Source of the DNA: Desulfosudis oleivorans
GTDB taxonomy: Bacteria; Desulfobacterota; Desulfobacteria; Desulfobacterales; SURF-7
Direction: 5' to 3'
Length of the DNA stretch: 64,000 nucleotides
Assembly (NCBI GenBank): GCA_020723325.1
Contig: DYJD01000015.1
Location: 82,170 to 146,169, forward strand
Made by a program: the position numbers and the translations under genes. The notes under the pieces are model-generated. The model was not told the DNA's origin. It searched no databases and was given only the letters and a program-made list of their open reading frames with translations. Positions 1-9,531 of the stretch are shown piece by piece. Position 1 is the first letter of the stretch. Each line of letters opens with the position of its first letter.

Positions 1-3000
1 TCAGGTTCAGGTTTTCCACGTTATCGGTAAGGGTGTAAGTGATGGAGCTGTTGACCGAATCGTTACCCTCGGCAGCGTATTCAGTTACGATATCGCCTGT
101 GGTGTCCACATGGTAGGAATCGTTGCCTAATCCGCCGAGCATGGTGTCCGCGCCTTCTGCACCGTCAAGGCTGTTGTTGCCAGTATTACCTGTCAGGAGA
201 TTGTCAGTCGCATTTCCGGTACCGTTGATATCCATTGTTCCAATCAGGGTCAGGTTCTCTATCGAGCTGGCGCCAAGTGAATAGGAAACGGTATTGTTGA
301 CGGTATCAACGCCTTCACCGGTATTTTCCACAATCACATCGGCGGCACCATCCAAATAGTAGGTGTCGTTCCCGTACCCGCCGATCATTGTATCCTGGCC
401 GCTGCCGCCATTAAGGATGTTGTTGCCGGAATTTCCGGTCAGGATATTGTTTAGATTGTTTCCGGCGGCATTGATATCAGCCGAACCTGTGAGGGTCAGG
501 TTCTCAACAAAGCCGGTGCCGGTATAATATACCAAATCAACATCCGTCAGGCTGTAAGAAATCGAACTGTTAATCGTATCGATTTGCCAAAAATTCCAAC
601 TTTCGTTTACTACATCACCACCATCATCCACAATAAAAATATCAGAGCCCCAGCCGCCGTCCATGGTATCTGCACCTGTGCCGCCGTCAAGGATATTGCT
701 GCTGGAATTACCGGTCAGAACGTTATTCAGGCTATTGCCGAAGGCATTGATATCCGCGGCTCCCGTCAGGTTCAGGTTTTCCACGTTATCGGTAAGGGTG
801 TAAGTGATGGAGCTGTTGACAGTATCGGTCCCTTCATCCGGGTTTTCCAATACTGTGTCGCCCACATCATCCACATGATAGGTATCGTTGCCCAGCCCGC
901 CCATCATGGTATCCGCACCGGTAGCACCGTCAAGGATATTGTTCCTGGCATTGCCGATTAGAAGGTTATCAACATTACTGCCTCCTCCATAAACATCTTC
1001 TGAAAGGATCAGATTCTCAACATCGGCACTCAATGTATATGAAACCGTACTATAGACTGTATCTATGCCTTCGCCGGCATTTTCCATGATCACATCACCG
1101 GCATCATCCACATAATAAGTGTCGTTGCCGATCCCGCCGATCATTGTATCCTGGCCTCCTCCGCCGTCAATAATGTTGTTTCCAGAATTGCCGGTCAGAA
1201 GGTTGTTCATATTGTTACCTGCCACGTTGATATCGGCCGAACCCGTGAGGGTCAGGTTCTCAACAAAGCCGGTGCCGGTATAATATACTAAGTCAACATC
1301 TGTCAGGCTGTAAGAAACCGAACTGTTGATTGTGTCAATTTCCCAAAAATTCCAGCTCTCCATTACTACATCACCGCTATCATCCACAATAAATGTATCT
1401 GCATTCCAACCGCCGTCCATCGTATCAGCGCCGGCCCCTCCGGTAAGGGTGTCACTACCGGCAGCGCCAATTAGGATATTGGCTTGGCTATTGCCGGTGA
1501 TGATATTATCAAGTTCGTTCCCGGTTCCATTGATTAGTCCCGAACCGGTCAGGGTAAGATTTTCAATATTTGCTCCCAAGATATAGTTGATGGAACTGTT
1601 TATGGTATCTAAACCTTCACCCGAATTTTCCATGATTATATCGCCGGTATCGTCCACATGGTAGGAATCGTTGCCTGTGCCCCCCAGCATGGTATCCGCG
1701 CCGGCGGCACCGTCAAGGCTGTTGTTGCCGGTGTTGCCGATCAAGACATTGTTGAGCGCATTGCCGGCGGCATTGATATCCGCGGTGCCGATAAGGGTCA
1801 GGTTTTCGATATTCGCTCCCAGGGAATATGTGTCGGAAGAGTACACAATTTCCGTGCCTTCATTGACATTTTCCGTCACCACATCACCGGCATCATCCAC
1901 AAAGTAAATATCGTCCCCCGCTCCTCCAGCCAGCGTATCTGCACCGCCGGCGCCGTTAAAAATGTTGTTCCCTGAATTACCTGTCAACACATTGTCGAGG
2001 GTATTGCCGGTGCCGTTGATATCCGCGGTGCCCGTGAGGGTAAGGTTTTCTATATTTGCTCCCAGGGTATAGGTGAGGGCGCTGTTCACGGTATCCGTAC
2101 CTTCCCCAGTGTTTTCCGTCACCATATCGCCTGCATCGTCCACAAGGTAAATATCATTGCCTGTGCCGCCGATCATGGTGTCGGTACCGGTGGCGCCGTC
2201 GAGGCTGTTGTTGCCGGTGTTGCCAATTAAGATATTATTGAGGCTGTTGCCTGCGCCGTTTATATCAACAGTACCGGTTAGGGTCAGGTTCTCCACATCA
2301 GCAGTGAGGGTGTAAGCGATGGAACTATACACGGAATCGATTCCTTCGCCTGAAATTTCTACCACCACATCGCCGGCATCATCCACAAGGTAAATATCGT
2401 CGCCTGTGCTGCCGATCATGGTGTCGGCACCGGCGGCGCCATCGAGGATATTGTTACCGCTGTTGCCGCTTAGGAGGTTGTTGAGGGCATTACCGCCGGC
2501 GTTATTATCCGCAGTAGCGGTAAGAGTCAGATTTTCAATATTTGCTCCCAGTGTATAGGTGAAGGAACTATTCACCATATCCATGCCTTCATCGGCGTTT
2601 TCCGTCACTATATCGCCGATATCGTCCACAAAATAGGCATCGTTGCCCGCACCGCCAACCATGGTATCCGCACCGACGTTACCGTCAAGGGCATTGTTTC
2701 CGGTATTGCCAGTCAGGAGGTTATTAATACTATTACCGGTTGCGTTAATATCCATAGATCCCATGAGGCTCAGGTTCTCTGTATCAGCGGTCAGGGTATA
2801 GGTGATGGAACTATTCACCGAATCGGTTCCTTCACCAACGTTTTCCACAACCACATCACCGGCATCATCCACAAAGTAAGTATCGTTGCCCGCATTGCCG
2901 GCCATGGTATCCGCGCCGGCTACACCGTCAAGGATGTTGTTTCCGATATTGCCAGTCAGGAGGTTATTAATACTATTTCCGGTTGCATTGATGTCCGTTG

Positions 3001-4993
3001 TTTCGGTCAGGCTCAGGTTTTCTAAATTTGCACCCAGGGTATAGGTTATGGCACTGATTACGGTATCCGTACCTTCACCTGTGTTTTCCGTGATGATGTC
3101 GCCGGCGGTACCCACATAATAAGTGTCGTTGCCAATACCACCGATCATCGTGTCTGATCCGGAGCCGCCGTCAATGGTGTCGTTGCCGTCAGCGGCCGTC
3201 AGGCGATTCGCCGCGGTATTTCCCATTAATAAATTGTCGAGGCTGTTCCCTGTCCCATTAATAGCCGAAGTTCCCGTCAGGCTCAGGTTTTCTACATTTG
3301 CCCCTAACGTATATGTGATGGAACTATTGACGGTATCCGTACCTTCATCAGTATTTTCCGTTACCAAGTCACCTGTATTGTCCACAATATAGGTGTCGTT
3401 GCCGGCGCCGCCGAGCATGGTATCCGCGCCGGTTCCGCCGTTGAGGATGTTGGCGCCGGCATTGCCGGTCAATACGTTGGCCATGGTGTTGCCAGTGGCG
3501 TTGGTGTCCGCAGCACCAGTCAGGGTCAGGTTTTCAATGTAGGATCCCAAAGTAAAGGAGCTGGAGCTATTGACCGTATCCGCACCTGAATTGTTGCTTT
3601 CCGTTACAACATCACTCGTGCTATCGACATAATAGATGTCGTTGCCAGCACCGCCTACCAAAGTATCGTTGCCGGCGCCGCCGTCGAGGATGTTGACGCT
3701 TGCATTCCCGGTCAACCTATTATTAAGGCTGTTGCCGTTGCCGTTGATGTCCACACTGCCGGTCAAGGTCAGGTTTTCAACATTATCTCCCAGGGTATAA
3801 TTGATGGAGCTGTTGACGATATCCGTGCCTTGGCCGGGATTTTCCGTGACGACATCGCTGATATTGTCCACTGTGTAAGTATCGTTTCCGGCGCCGCCGA
3901 TCATGGTGTCTGCGCCGGCGCCGCCGTTAAGGATATTAGCCCCGGTATTTCCGGTCAGCACATTGTCAAGGGTATTGCCGGTGCCGTTGATGGCCGAGGT
4001 GCCGGTGAGGGACAGGTTTTCAACGTTCGCTCCCAGGGTATAGGTGATGGAACTGCTGACGGTATCCACACCTTCAGTGGGATTTTCCGTGACGATATCG
4101 CCGCTGTTGTCCACAGTGTAGGTGTCATTTCCGCTGCCGCCGAGCATGGTATCCGCGCCGGTGCCGCCGTTGAGGATGTTGGCGCCGGCATTGCCGGTCA
4201 ACACGTTGGCCATGGTGTTGCCAGTGGCGTTGATGTCCGCAGCACCGGTCAGGGTCAGGTTTTCAATGTAGGATCCCAAAGTAAAGGAGCTGGAGCTGTT
4301 GACCGTATCCGTACCTGATTTGTTGCTTTCCGTCACAACATCACTTGTGCTATCGACATGATAGATGTCGTTGCCGGCACCGCCTACCAAAGTATCGTTT
4401 CCGGCGCCGCCGTCGAGTATGTTGGCTCCGGCATTGCCGGTCAAGGTATTGTTAAGGGTGTTGCCAGTGGCGTTGATATCTGCGGTACCGGTGAGGGTCA
4501 GTCTTTCTACATCTGATCCCAAAGTATAGGTGATGGAGCTGTTGACGGTGTCCGTGCCTTCGCCGGGATTTTCCGTGACGACATCGCCGATGTTGTCCAC
4601 TGTGTAAGTGTCGTTTCCGTCTCCGCCGAGCATGGTATCCGCCCCGGCGCCGCCGCTGAGGACGTTGACCCCGGTATTTCCGGTCAGCACATTGTCGAGG
4701 GTATTGCCGGTGCCGTTGATGGCCGAAGTGCCGGTGAGGATCAGATTTTCAACATTTGCTCCCAAGGTGTAAGTGATTGAACTACTCACCGTGTCGATGC
4801 CTTCACCGGAATTTTCCGATACCAGATCACCCGTGCTGTTCACAAAGTAGAGATCATTATCGGGCCCGCCATACATGGAGTCGGAGCCTGCGCCGCCGTC
4901 TAAGGTATCATTTCCTTCGTAGCCATAAATGCTGTCGTTTCCCGATGTCCCGACCAATGAGTCATTGCCGGGTGTTCCATAAATTGTCGCCAT
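1..4993 (-). CDS. Giant RTX / hemolysin-type calcium-binding repeat protein, N-terminal ~1664 aa, C-terminus beyond left window edge
   Basis: Manual minus-strand translation from ATG at 4993 (MATIYGTPGNDSLVGTSGNDSIYGYEGNDTLDGGAGSDSMYGG...) stays open with ~20 copies of an ~81-aa unit (GGxGNDTYxVDxxGDxVxENxxEGxDTVxSSIxYTLGANVENLxLTGxADINxxGNxLxNxLxGNxGNNxLDGxxGADTM). GGxGND nonapeptides are typical RTX repeats. RBS-like gggggg 5' of ATG. Missing from the ORF track because it has no stop in the window. Confidence 0.93.
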   Translation of the reverse strand, partial: MATIYGTPGNDSLVGTSGNDSIYGYEGNDTLDGGAGSDSMYGGPDNDLYFVNSTGDLVSENSGEGIDTVSSSITYTLGANVENLILTGTSAINGTGNTLDNVLTGNTGVNVLSGGAGADTMLGGDGNDTYTVDNIGDVVTENPGEGTDTVNSSITYTLGSDVERLTLTGTADINATGNTLNNTLTGNAGANILDGGAGNDTLVGGAGNDIYHVDSTSDVVTESNKSGTDTVNSSSSFTLGSYIENLTLTGAADINATGNTMANVLTGNAGANILNGGTGADTMLGGSGNDTYTVDNSGDIVTENPTEGVDTVSSSITYTLGANVENLSLTGTSAINGTGNTLDNVLTGNTGANILNGGAGADTMIGGAGNDTYTVDNISDVVTENPGQGTDIVNSSINYTLGDNVENLTLTGSVDINGNGNSLNNRLTGNASVNILDGGAGNDTLVGGAGNDIYYVDSTSDVVTESNNSGADTVNSSSSFTLGSYIENLTLTGAADTNATGNTMANVLTGNAGANILNGGTGADTMLGGAGNDTYIVDNTGDLVTENTDEGTDTVNSSITYTLGANVENLSLTGTSAINGTGNSLDNLLMGNTAANRLTAADGNDTIDGGSGSDTMIGGIGNDTYYVGTAGDIITENTGEGTDTVISAITYTLGANLENLSLTETTDINATGNSINNLLTGNIGNNILDGVAGADTMAGNAGNDTYFVDDAGDVVVENVGEGTDSVNSSITYTLTADTENLSLMGSMDINATGNSINNLLTGNTGNNALDGNVGADTMVGGAGNDAYFVDDIGDIVTENADEGMDMVNSSFTYTLGANIENLTLTATADNNAGGNALNNLLSGNSGNNILDGAAGADTMIGSTGDDIYLVDDAGDVVVEISGEGIDSVYSSIAYTLTADVENLTLTGTVDINGAGNSLNNILIGNTGNNSLDGATGTDTMIGGTGNDIYLVDDAGDMVTENTGEGTDTVNSALTYTLGANIENLTLTGTADINGTGNTLDNVLTGNSGNNIFNGAGGADTLAGGAGDDIYFVDDAGDVVTENVNEGTEIVYSSDTYSLGANIENLTLIGTADINAAGNALNNVLIGNTGNNSLDGAAGADTMLGGTGNDSYHVDDTGDIIMENSGEGLDTINSSINYILGANIENLTLTGSGLINGTGNELDNIITGNSQANILIGAAGSDTLTGGAGADTMDGGWNADTFIVDDSGDVVMESWNFWEIDTINSSVSYSLTDVDLVYYTGTGFVENLTLTGSADINVAGNNMNNLLTGNSGNNIIDGGGGQDTMIGGIGNDTYYVDDAGDVIMENAGEGIDTVYSTVSYTLSADVENLILSEDVYGGGSNVDNLLIGNARNNILDGATGADTMMGGLGNDTYHVDDVGDTVLENPDEGTDTVNSSITYTLTDNVENLNLTGAADINAFGNSLNNVLTGNSSSNILDGGTGADTMDGGWGSDIFIVDDGGDVVNESWNFWQIDTINSSISYSLTDVDLVYYTGTGFVENLTLTGSADINAAGNNLNNILTGNSGNNILNGGSGQDTMIGGYGNDTYYLDGAADVIVENTGEGVDTVNNTVSYSLGASSIENLTLIGTMDINGTGNATDNLLTGNTGNNSLDGAEGADTMLGGLGNDSYHVDTTGDIVTEYAAEGNDSVNSSITYTLTDNVENLNL
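100..4900 (-). repeat. ~20 tandem in-frame repeats, base period 243 bp (81 aa), some units 270 bp
   Basis: Conserved CATGGTATCC/CATGGTGTC marker recurs about every 243 bp (e.g. ~2176, 2419, 2660, 2905, 3147, 3416, 3660, 3903, 4145, 4388, 4632, 4876). Confidence 0.9.
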
Positions 4994-5457
4994 TATTCCC
5001 CCCTATTCCTTGAACTAGTTGTGAATTGAAGTTATAAAAGTTTTTACTAAAAATTAAAAATCACGCATGATTATGCGTAATAAAATCCGCTTGTATGGGG
5101 CAAAAAAAGGCGTCTCGTCCGGACTCGATGGCAGTAAAACTGCGAGTGCAGTCAGGGGTGACGATTGCGGGAAAACCGCAAACACAAAGGGTGCAGGCTC
5201 ATGACCCAGTATTAATAGCCCCAACAATGAGAAAAATCCAGGAACATCTTAGGAAAAAACAAGTGTGAGGAATGCCCCTGAAAAATTTCCAACAATTTTT
5301 TTATATCGTGCAATCGGCGATAGGTAGTTTAATATAACCTATATAGTTTACACTATATTTTTCTATATTAAACGATGTTCACACGCGCTTACATGTGTTT
5401 CCAGTAACATAACAGATGGGGCCTGTCAATAACTATAGCTTATTTTTTTTTGTGATC

Positions 5458-6738
5458 CTACTCAGTGTCTTTTTTCAGGGTTTCCTTGGTCATGGCCGCG
5501 GCACAGGCGGCAATGACGGCCGAAATAAAGAGAATGAGAAAAGCAGCTCGATAACCGGCCAAAGAAAATGCATCGCTTGTTTTTTCGTATTTTTCCAGGA
5601 TATGGCCCAGCAAGGGCTGGAATAAGGCGCCGCCGATGAAAGGGAAGAGATTGATCAAACCCGTAGCGGTTCCGGCTATGGATATAGGAAACAACTCTTT
5701 GTTCATGGTAAAACCGATGACTACTACGGCGCTGGAAAAACAACCCAGCATAAAAAAAACAGCGTATAACGCCGGGATGGACAAGCTTTCTGTCTGAAAG
5801 GCCAGCAGGCCGACAACGCCCACCACGGCACAAGTGCATAGCACCAATACTACTTTGCGTCCTCTAAACACGCGATCCGACAGATAGCTCAAAAAAGGAC
5901 TGCCCACCACCATGCCCAAAGCCGGCATGGAGAGGATTTTGCCCGAGGCAACTTTACTCAGGCCGTAGACATGCTGAAGATAAGGGCCGCCCCACAAACC
6001 CGCAAGAGCGAAAAAGATGCCGCAATTGCAAAAAAACCATAAAGCCAGAGTCCAAAAAGGACCGTGGGCCAGGACCTGCTTTACTCCCTGGGCAAGACCT
6101 ATACCGGGTTGGTTTTTGCGGGGAGTATCGGCCGGGGCAGGCCAGCCCAAATCAGCCGGACGATTGCGCACGAAAATCCAAACCAATAATGCCAGCAACA
6201 GGGTGAAGATACCGACCACCACAAAGGAATGGCGCCAACCAATGCTGGAACTCAGCCATACCAAAGGCACGGCGGCACTGAGGGAGCCGACGCCGCCCAT
6301 GGCCATGAGAATGCCGGTCATGTATGCGAATTCGCTGATACGGAACCATTCTGCCAGAATTTTCATGGCCGCAACGAACAGCATGGCTGCGCCGATACCC
6401 ACCAATGTTCGGCCCACGATGGCCCAGAAAACTGTTGGGGCAAAACCCAGAATCATACATCCTAAAAAGGCCACGGTGAAAAACAGGGTGATGGTCTTGC
6501 GCGGTCCCCACGAATCGGCCAGCAATCCTGCCGGAAGCTGCATCAGGGCGTAGGGATAGAAATAGGCCGCAGATAAAAGGCCGGTCAAGGCACCGCCGGT
6601 TTGAAGATCGCGCATGATATCCACAGCCAGTACGGCCGGGCAAGTCCGGTGGAAATAGACCAGCACATAGCTCGCAGCCAGCAGGGTAAAGATCAGCCAG
6701 CGATATTGCATTGTTTTGATTTCAAGATCGACAATCAT
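5458..6738 (-). CDS. MFS transporter
   Basis: 426-aa ORF, ~12 hydrophobic segments, MFS-like motifs (GLLADSWGPRKTI; YLSDRVFRGRK). Confidence 0.9.
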   Translation of the reverse strand: MIVDLEIKTMQYRWLIFTLLAASYVLVYFHRTCPAVLAVDIMRDLQTGGALTGLLSAAYFYPYALMQLPAGLLADSWGPRKTITLFFTVAFLGCMILGFAPTVFWAIVGRTLVGIGAAMLFVAAMKILAEWFRISEFAYMTGILMAMGGVGSLSAAVPLVWLSSSIGWRHSFVVVGIFTLLLALLVWIFVRNRPADLGWPAPADTPRKNQPGIGLAQGVKQVLAHGPFWTLALWFFCNCGIFFALAGLWGGPYLQHVYGLSKVASGKILSMPALGMVVGSPFLSYLSDRVFRGRKVVLVLCTCAVVGVVGLLAFQTESLSIPALYAVFFMLGCFSSAVVVIGFTMNKELFPISIAGTATGLINLFPFIGGALFQPLLGHILEKYEKTSDAFSLAGYRAAFLILFISAVIAACAAAMTKETLKKDTE

Positions 6739-6843
6739 CGCGTGATCCTATTGAAAAAAAAAGATTCTGTAAAGGGATAAACAAGGATATCCCATGCGGT
6801 TTTTTGGGGAGACGGTATAGGGTCGTAATCGATAAAAATATAA

Positions 6844-6880
6844 CTTGACATAGAAATATTATTCTAGAATTATATTCTAA
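6844..6880 (+). promoter_or_regulatory. Putative promoter/operator: TTGACA followed by near-palindrome centred on ATTCTAGAAT (6861-6870)
   Basis: Between divergent MFS and Fe-S genes; 10-bp perfect palindrome inside a longer imperfect dyad (agaaatattATTCTAGAATtatattct). Confidence 0.5.
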
Positions 6881-6940
6881 AATACACCCAAAACCGATTC
6901 CGGTGGGTGATGAGATTATCAAGCAATTTGGAGGTGGATC

Positions 6941-8032
6941 ATGGAAAATACAATTTGGCAGGCTGCGGCCCAGGCCATTGTCAATGCAGGGCAGTTTCCC
7001 ATACCGGTCAGTGCAACCATGTTGGAATTGGTGCAGACGGTGATGAATGAGCAGGAAGCCGCATTTATTCCAATTTTTACCAAACCGTTAAATCAAATTG
7101 AAATCAGCCAGAAAACCAATCTAACGCCGGAGGAGCTGACGGCCATGCTAGAGACCTTGATGATCAAGGGCGTGATCACCGGCATTCCCAGCAAACAGTC
7201 CGGTCAGGTGGTCTATCGCCTGATGCCGCCCATTCCGGGTTTGTTCGAATTCACCCTTATGCGCGGCGAAAGCGGTGAAAAGGAAAAGAAATTGGCGCGA
7301 ATTTTTGATCGGCTTTTTAGTGAGCTTTCCAATATGGTTCAGAGCAATTATGATCTGGCCATGGGGATGTTCAAGGGCGCCCGTCCCATCACCCGGGTGG
7401 TGCCGGTGAATCGTGCCGTCCCGCAGAAGATTGACAACGTCATTCCCCACGAGGACATGGACGCCATCATCGAAAAGTTCGACACCATTGCCGTGGCCCA
7501 TTGCTACTGCCGTCATGAGAAAGATCTGCTGGGCCATACCTGCACCGTGACCAAAGAAAAAGAAAACTGCCTGTTCTTTGGTCAGACCGCCAGATTCGTT
7601 CTGGACTATAAGTTCGGCCGATCCATTTCCAAACAAGAGGCCCGTACCATCATTGCCAAGGCCCGGGAAGACGGTCTGGTGCACAAAACTTTTCATATCC
7701 GCCAGGATATCGAGAAAGACGAGTTCGCCGTTTGCAACTGCTGCAAATGCTGCTGCGGCACTTTTCAGCTTTACTACGGCGGAGCAGCGCCCATGCAAAC
7801 CTATACCTCCTTTTTGGCCCAGAATGATTCTGAGCTTTGCAGCGGCTGCGGCCTTTGTGTGGAAAAATGTCCCATGGAAGCCATCGCCCTGGAAGATGAA
7901 ATCGCCACCATCCGGGAGAATAAATGCATCGGCTGCGGGGTTTGCGCGGATCTTTGTCCGGTGAACGCCATTCAGTTACAACGCACCGGAATCCGGGAGA
8001 CATTTGTGTTGCCGTTAAAGCAAGCGAAATGA
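6941..8032 (+). CDS. 4Fe-4S binding protein with N-terminal winged-helix-like region
   Basis: 363 aa; two ferredoxin motifs CSGCGLCVEKCP and CIGCGVCADLCP, extra Cys-rich HCYCRHEKDLLGHTC and CNCCKCCCG; RBS ggaggtgg. Confidence 0.88.
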   Translation: MENTIWQAAAQAIVNAGQFPIPVSATMLELVQTVMNEQEAAFIPIFTKPLNQIEISQKTNLTPEELTAMLETLMIKGVITGIPSKQSGQVVYRLMPPIPGLFEFTLMRGESGEKEKKLARIFDRLFSELSNMVQSNYDLAMGMFKGARPITRVVPVNRAVPQKIDNVIPHEDMDAIIEKFDTIAVAHCYCRHEKDLLGHTCTVTKEKENCLFFGQTARFVLDYKFGRSISKQEARTIIAKAREDGLVHKTFHIRQDIEKDEFAVCNCCKCCCGTFQLYYGGAAPMQTYTSFLAQNDSELCSGCGLCVEKCPMEAIALEDEIATIRENKCIGCGVCADLCPVNAIQLQRTGIRETFVLPLKQAK

Positions 8033-8097
8033 GACTCAATGCCAGGGCAATCGTCCGAATACTATCGCTCACTAAAGCAAAGTGTTACGTGAGTATT

Positions 8098-9312
8098 TTA
8101 GAAGTAGATCCAGCCTATAAGGATCGCCAATGAAAACAGAGTGACAGGTATTCCAATCGCCGCATGGGCCTTGAATCCGATAACAATGCCGCTGTTGCGC
8201 GCCTGTTCGATGACAATCAGGTTGGCAATGCTGCCGATGATGAACAAATTGCCGGCAAAGGTGCTTGAGACCGCCAGAATATACCATTCCAGCGGGTTGG
8301 CAGGATCCAGGAATTGGATCAACAGCATCACTGCCGGAACATTACTGACCAGATTGCTCATAATCGCGGAAATTCCGGTTAGGGTGGGAGGGTGGCGCAG
8401 GCCCAACCCATGTTGTTGCAAGCCCTGAATGATATCGGCCGGGATGTTTGCAAGGGCGATGCCTTTGTTCACGACGAACAAGGCGCAAAACAGGGTGATC
8501 AGATGCCAGTCGATAAGTTCCAGCATGTGCCTGGATTTCATCTTGCGGCTGCACAGCAGCAGTCCGGCCAAGGCAATGGCGGACAGTTCCCGGGGAATGG
8601 GCGAAAAAAAAAGGCAGACGAGGATACTGATGGCAGCCAATCCTTTATAGCTTTGCCAGCGGTTGAATACCGGCCAGTGCTGATCCCGTTTAAAGGGCAG
8701 GGCCGGTTGTGCCGGCGCAAAATGAAGCCGATAGGTCCGGATGATCAGCAGATAAGCCATGGCAAAGGACAACAAGGCCGGTGGGGTGCACCAAAACAGA
8801 AAATGGTTGAAGCGCAGAAGCCCCACCTGGCCGATGAGCATGTTTTGGGGATTGCCGATGATGGTGGCGGCCGAGCCGATATTGCTGGATACAGCCAAGC
8901 CCAACAGATAGGGCAGGGGGTTCAGGCCGGCTGAAATCAGAACAGCGCACAAAACCGGCGTAAAAGCCAGGCAGATAATGTCATTGGCCAGAAGGGCCGA
9001 CAGAACTGCGCTGACCAGCATGCTGAGAAGTAAAAACAGGCGCGGCCGCTTCAGCCAGGAGGAAATCCGGAGGGCTGTCCAGGTGTAAAAACCGCCCAGC
9101 CGCAGTTGGGCTGAAATGACCATCAGGGCGTACAAGAGCAAAATCGTGGAAATGTCCACAGCCTGAACCGCCTGGTCAAGGGGCACTGCACCAAACACCA
9201 CCATGGCGATGGCACCCAGCAGGGCGATGCCTGTCCGATCCAGATTCAATCCCGGAATCCGCCCCAGGGCCACGCCCAAATATGTCAATATGAAAATGAA
9301 TCCTGCCAACAT
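8098..9312 (-). CDS. SLC13/ArsB-type ion transporter family permease
   Basis: Multi-TM ORF with NIGSAATIIGNPQNMLIG motif of the ion transporter superfamily. ORF-track start at 9417 lies inside a heptad repeat; ATG at 9312 (MLAGFIFIL...) is more plausible. Confidence 0.8.
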   Translation of the reverse strand: MLAGFIFILTYLGVALGRIPGLNLDRTGIALLGAIAMVVFGAVPLDQAVQAVDISTILLLYALMVISAQLRLGGFYTWTALRISSWLKRPRLFLLLSMLVSAVLSALLANDIICLAFTPVLCAVLISAGLNPLPYLLGLAVSSNIGSAATIIGNPQNMLIGQVGLLRFNHFLFWCTPPALLSFAMAYLLIIRTYRLHFAPAQPALPFKRDQHWPVFNRWQSYKGLAAISILVCLFFSPIPRELSAIALAGLLLCSRKMKSRHMLELIDWHLITLFCALFVVNKGIALANIPADIIQGLQQHGLGLRHPPTLTGISAIMSNLVSNVPAVMLLIQFLDPANPLEWYILAVSSTFAGNLFIIGSIANLIVIEQARNSGIVIGFKAHAAIGIPVTLFSLAILIGWIYF

Positions 9313-9320
9313 CAAGCTTA

Positions 9321-9434
9321 AAATTTCAGATTTCAGATTTGAGATTTGAGATTTCAATTTTTGAATTTCAAATCTCAAATCCAGATAACCCATCCCCCTG
9401 GAAATTTCAAATCTCAAATCTCAAATCTCAAATC
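9321..9434. repeat. Heptad (ATTTGAG)n repeat in inverted orientation, forming a potential long hairpin
   Basis: aaatttcagatttcagatttgagatttgagatttcaatttttgaatttcaaatctcaaatcc...aatttcaaatctcaaatctcaaatctcaaatc. Confidence 0.9.
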
Positions 9435-9531
9435 AAAAAAGATTTTTGTTGATCCCGATTGGTGGTCAAGGGTATGGTTATCAACCTCATTTGTACAGAA
9501 TAACCCAATCCAAAAATCGGAGAGCAAACAT

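Noticed and set aside
1-4993. Regular repeat array as a CRISPR
   Set aside because: Period 243 bp, repeats are in-frame coding and degenerate, no unique spacers.
584-5013. Plus-strand ORFs in the track (584..961, 1658..1975, 3830..4318, 4777..5013, etc.)
   Set aside because: Antisense shadows of the RTX repeat gene; compositionally repetitive, no RBS, no family.
5112-5206. c-di-GMP-I (GEMM) riboswitch upstream of the RTX gene
   Set aside because: Two tight stem-loops, one with a GAAA-type loop, are suggestive, but the conserved GGCAAACC / GACGCAAAGCC core is not present on either strand.
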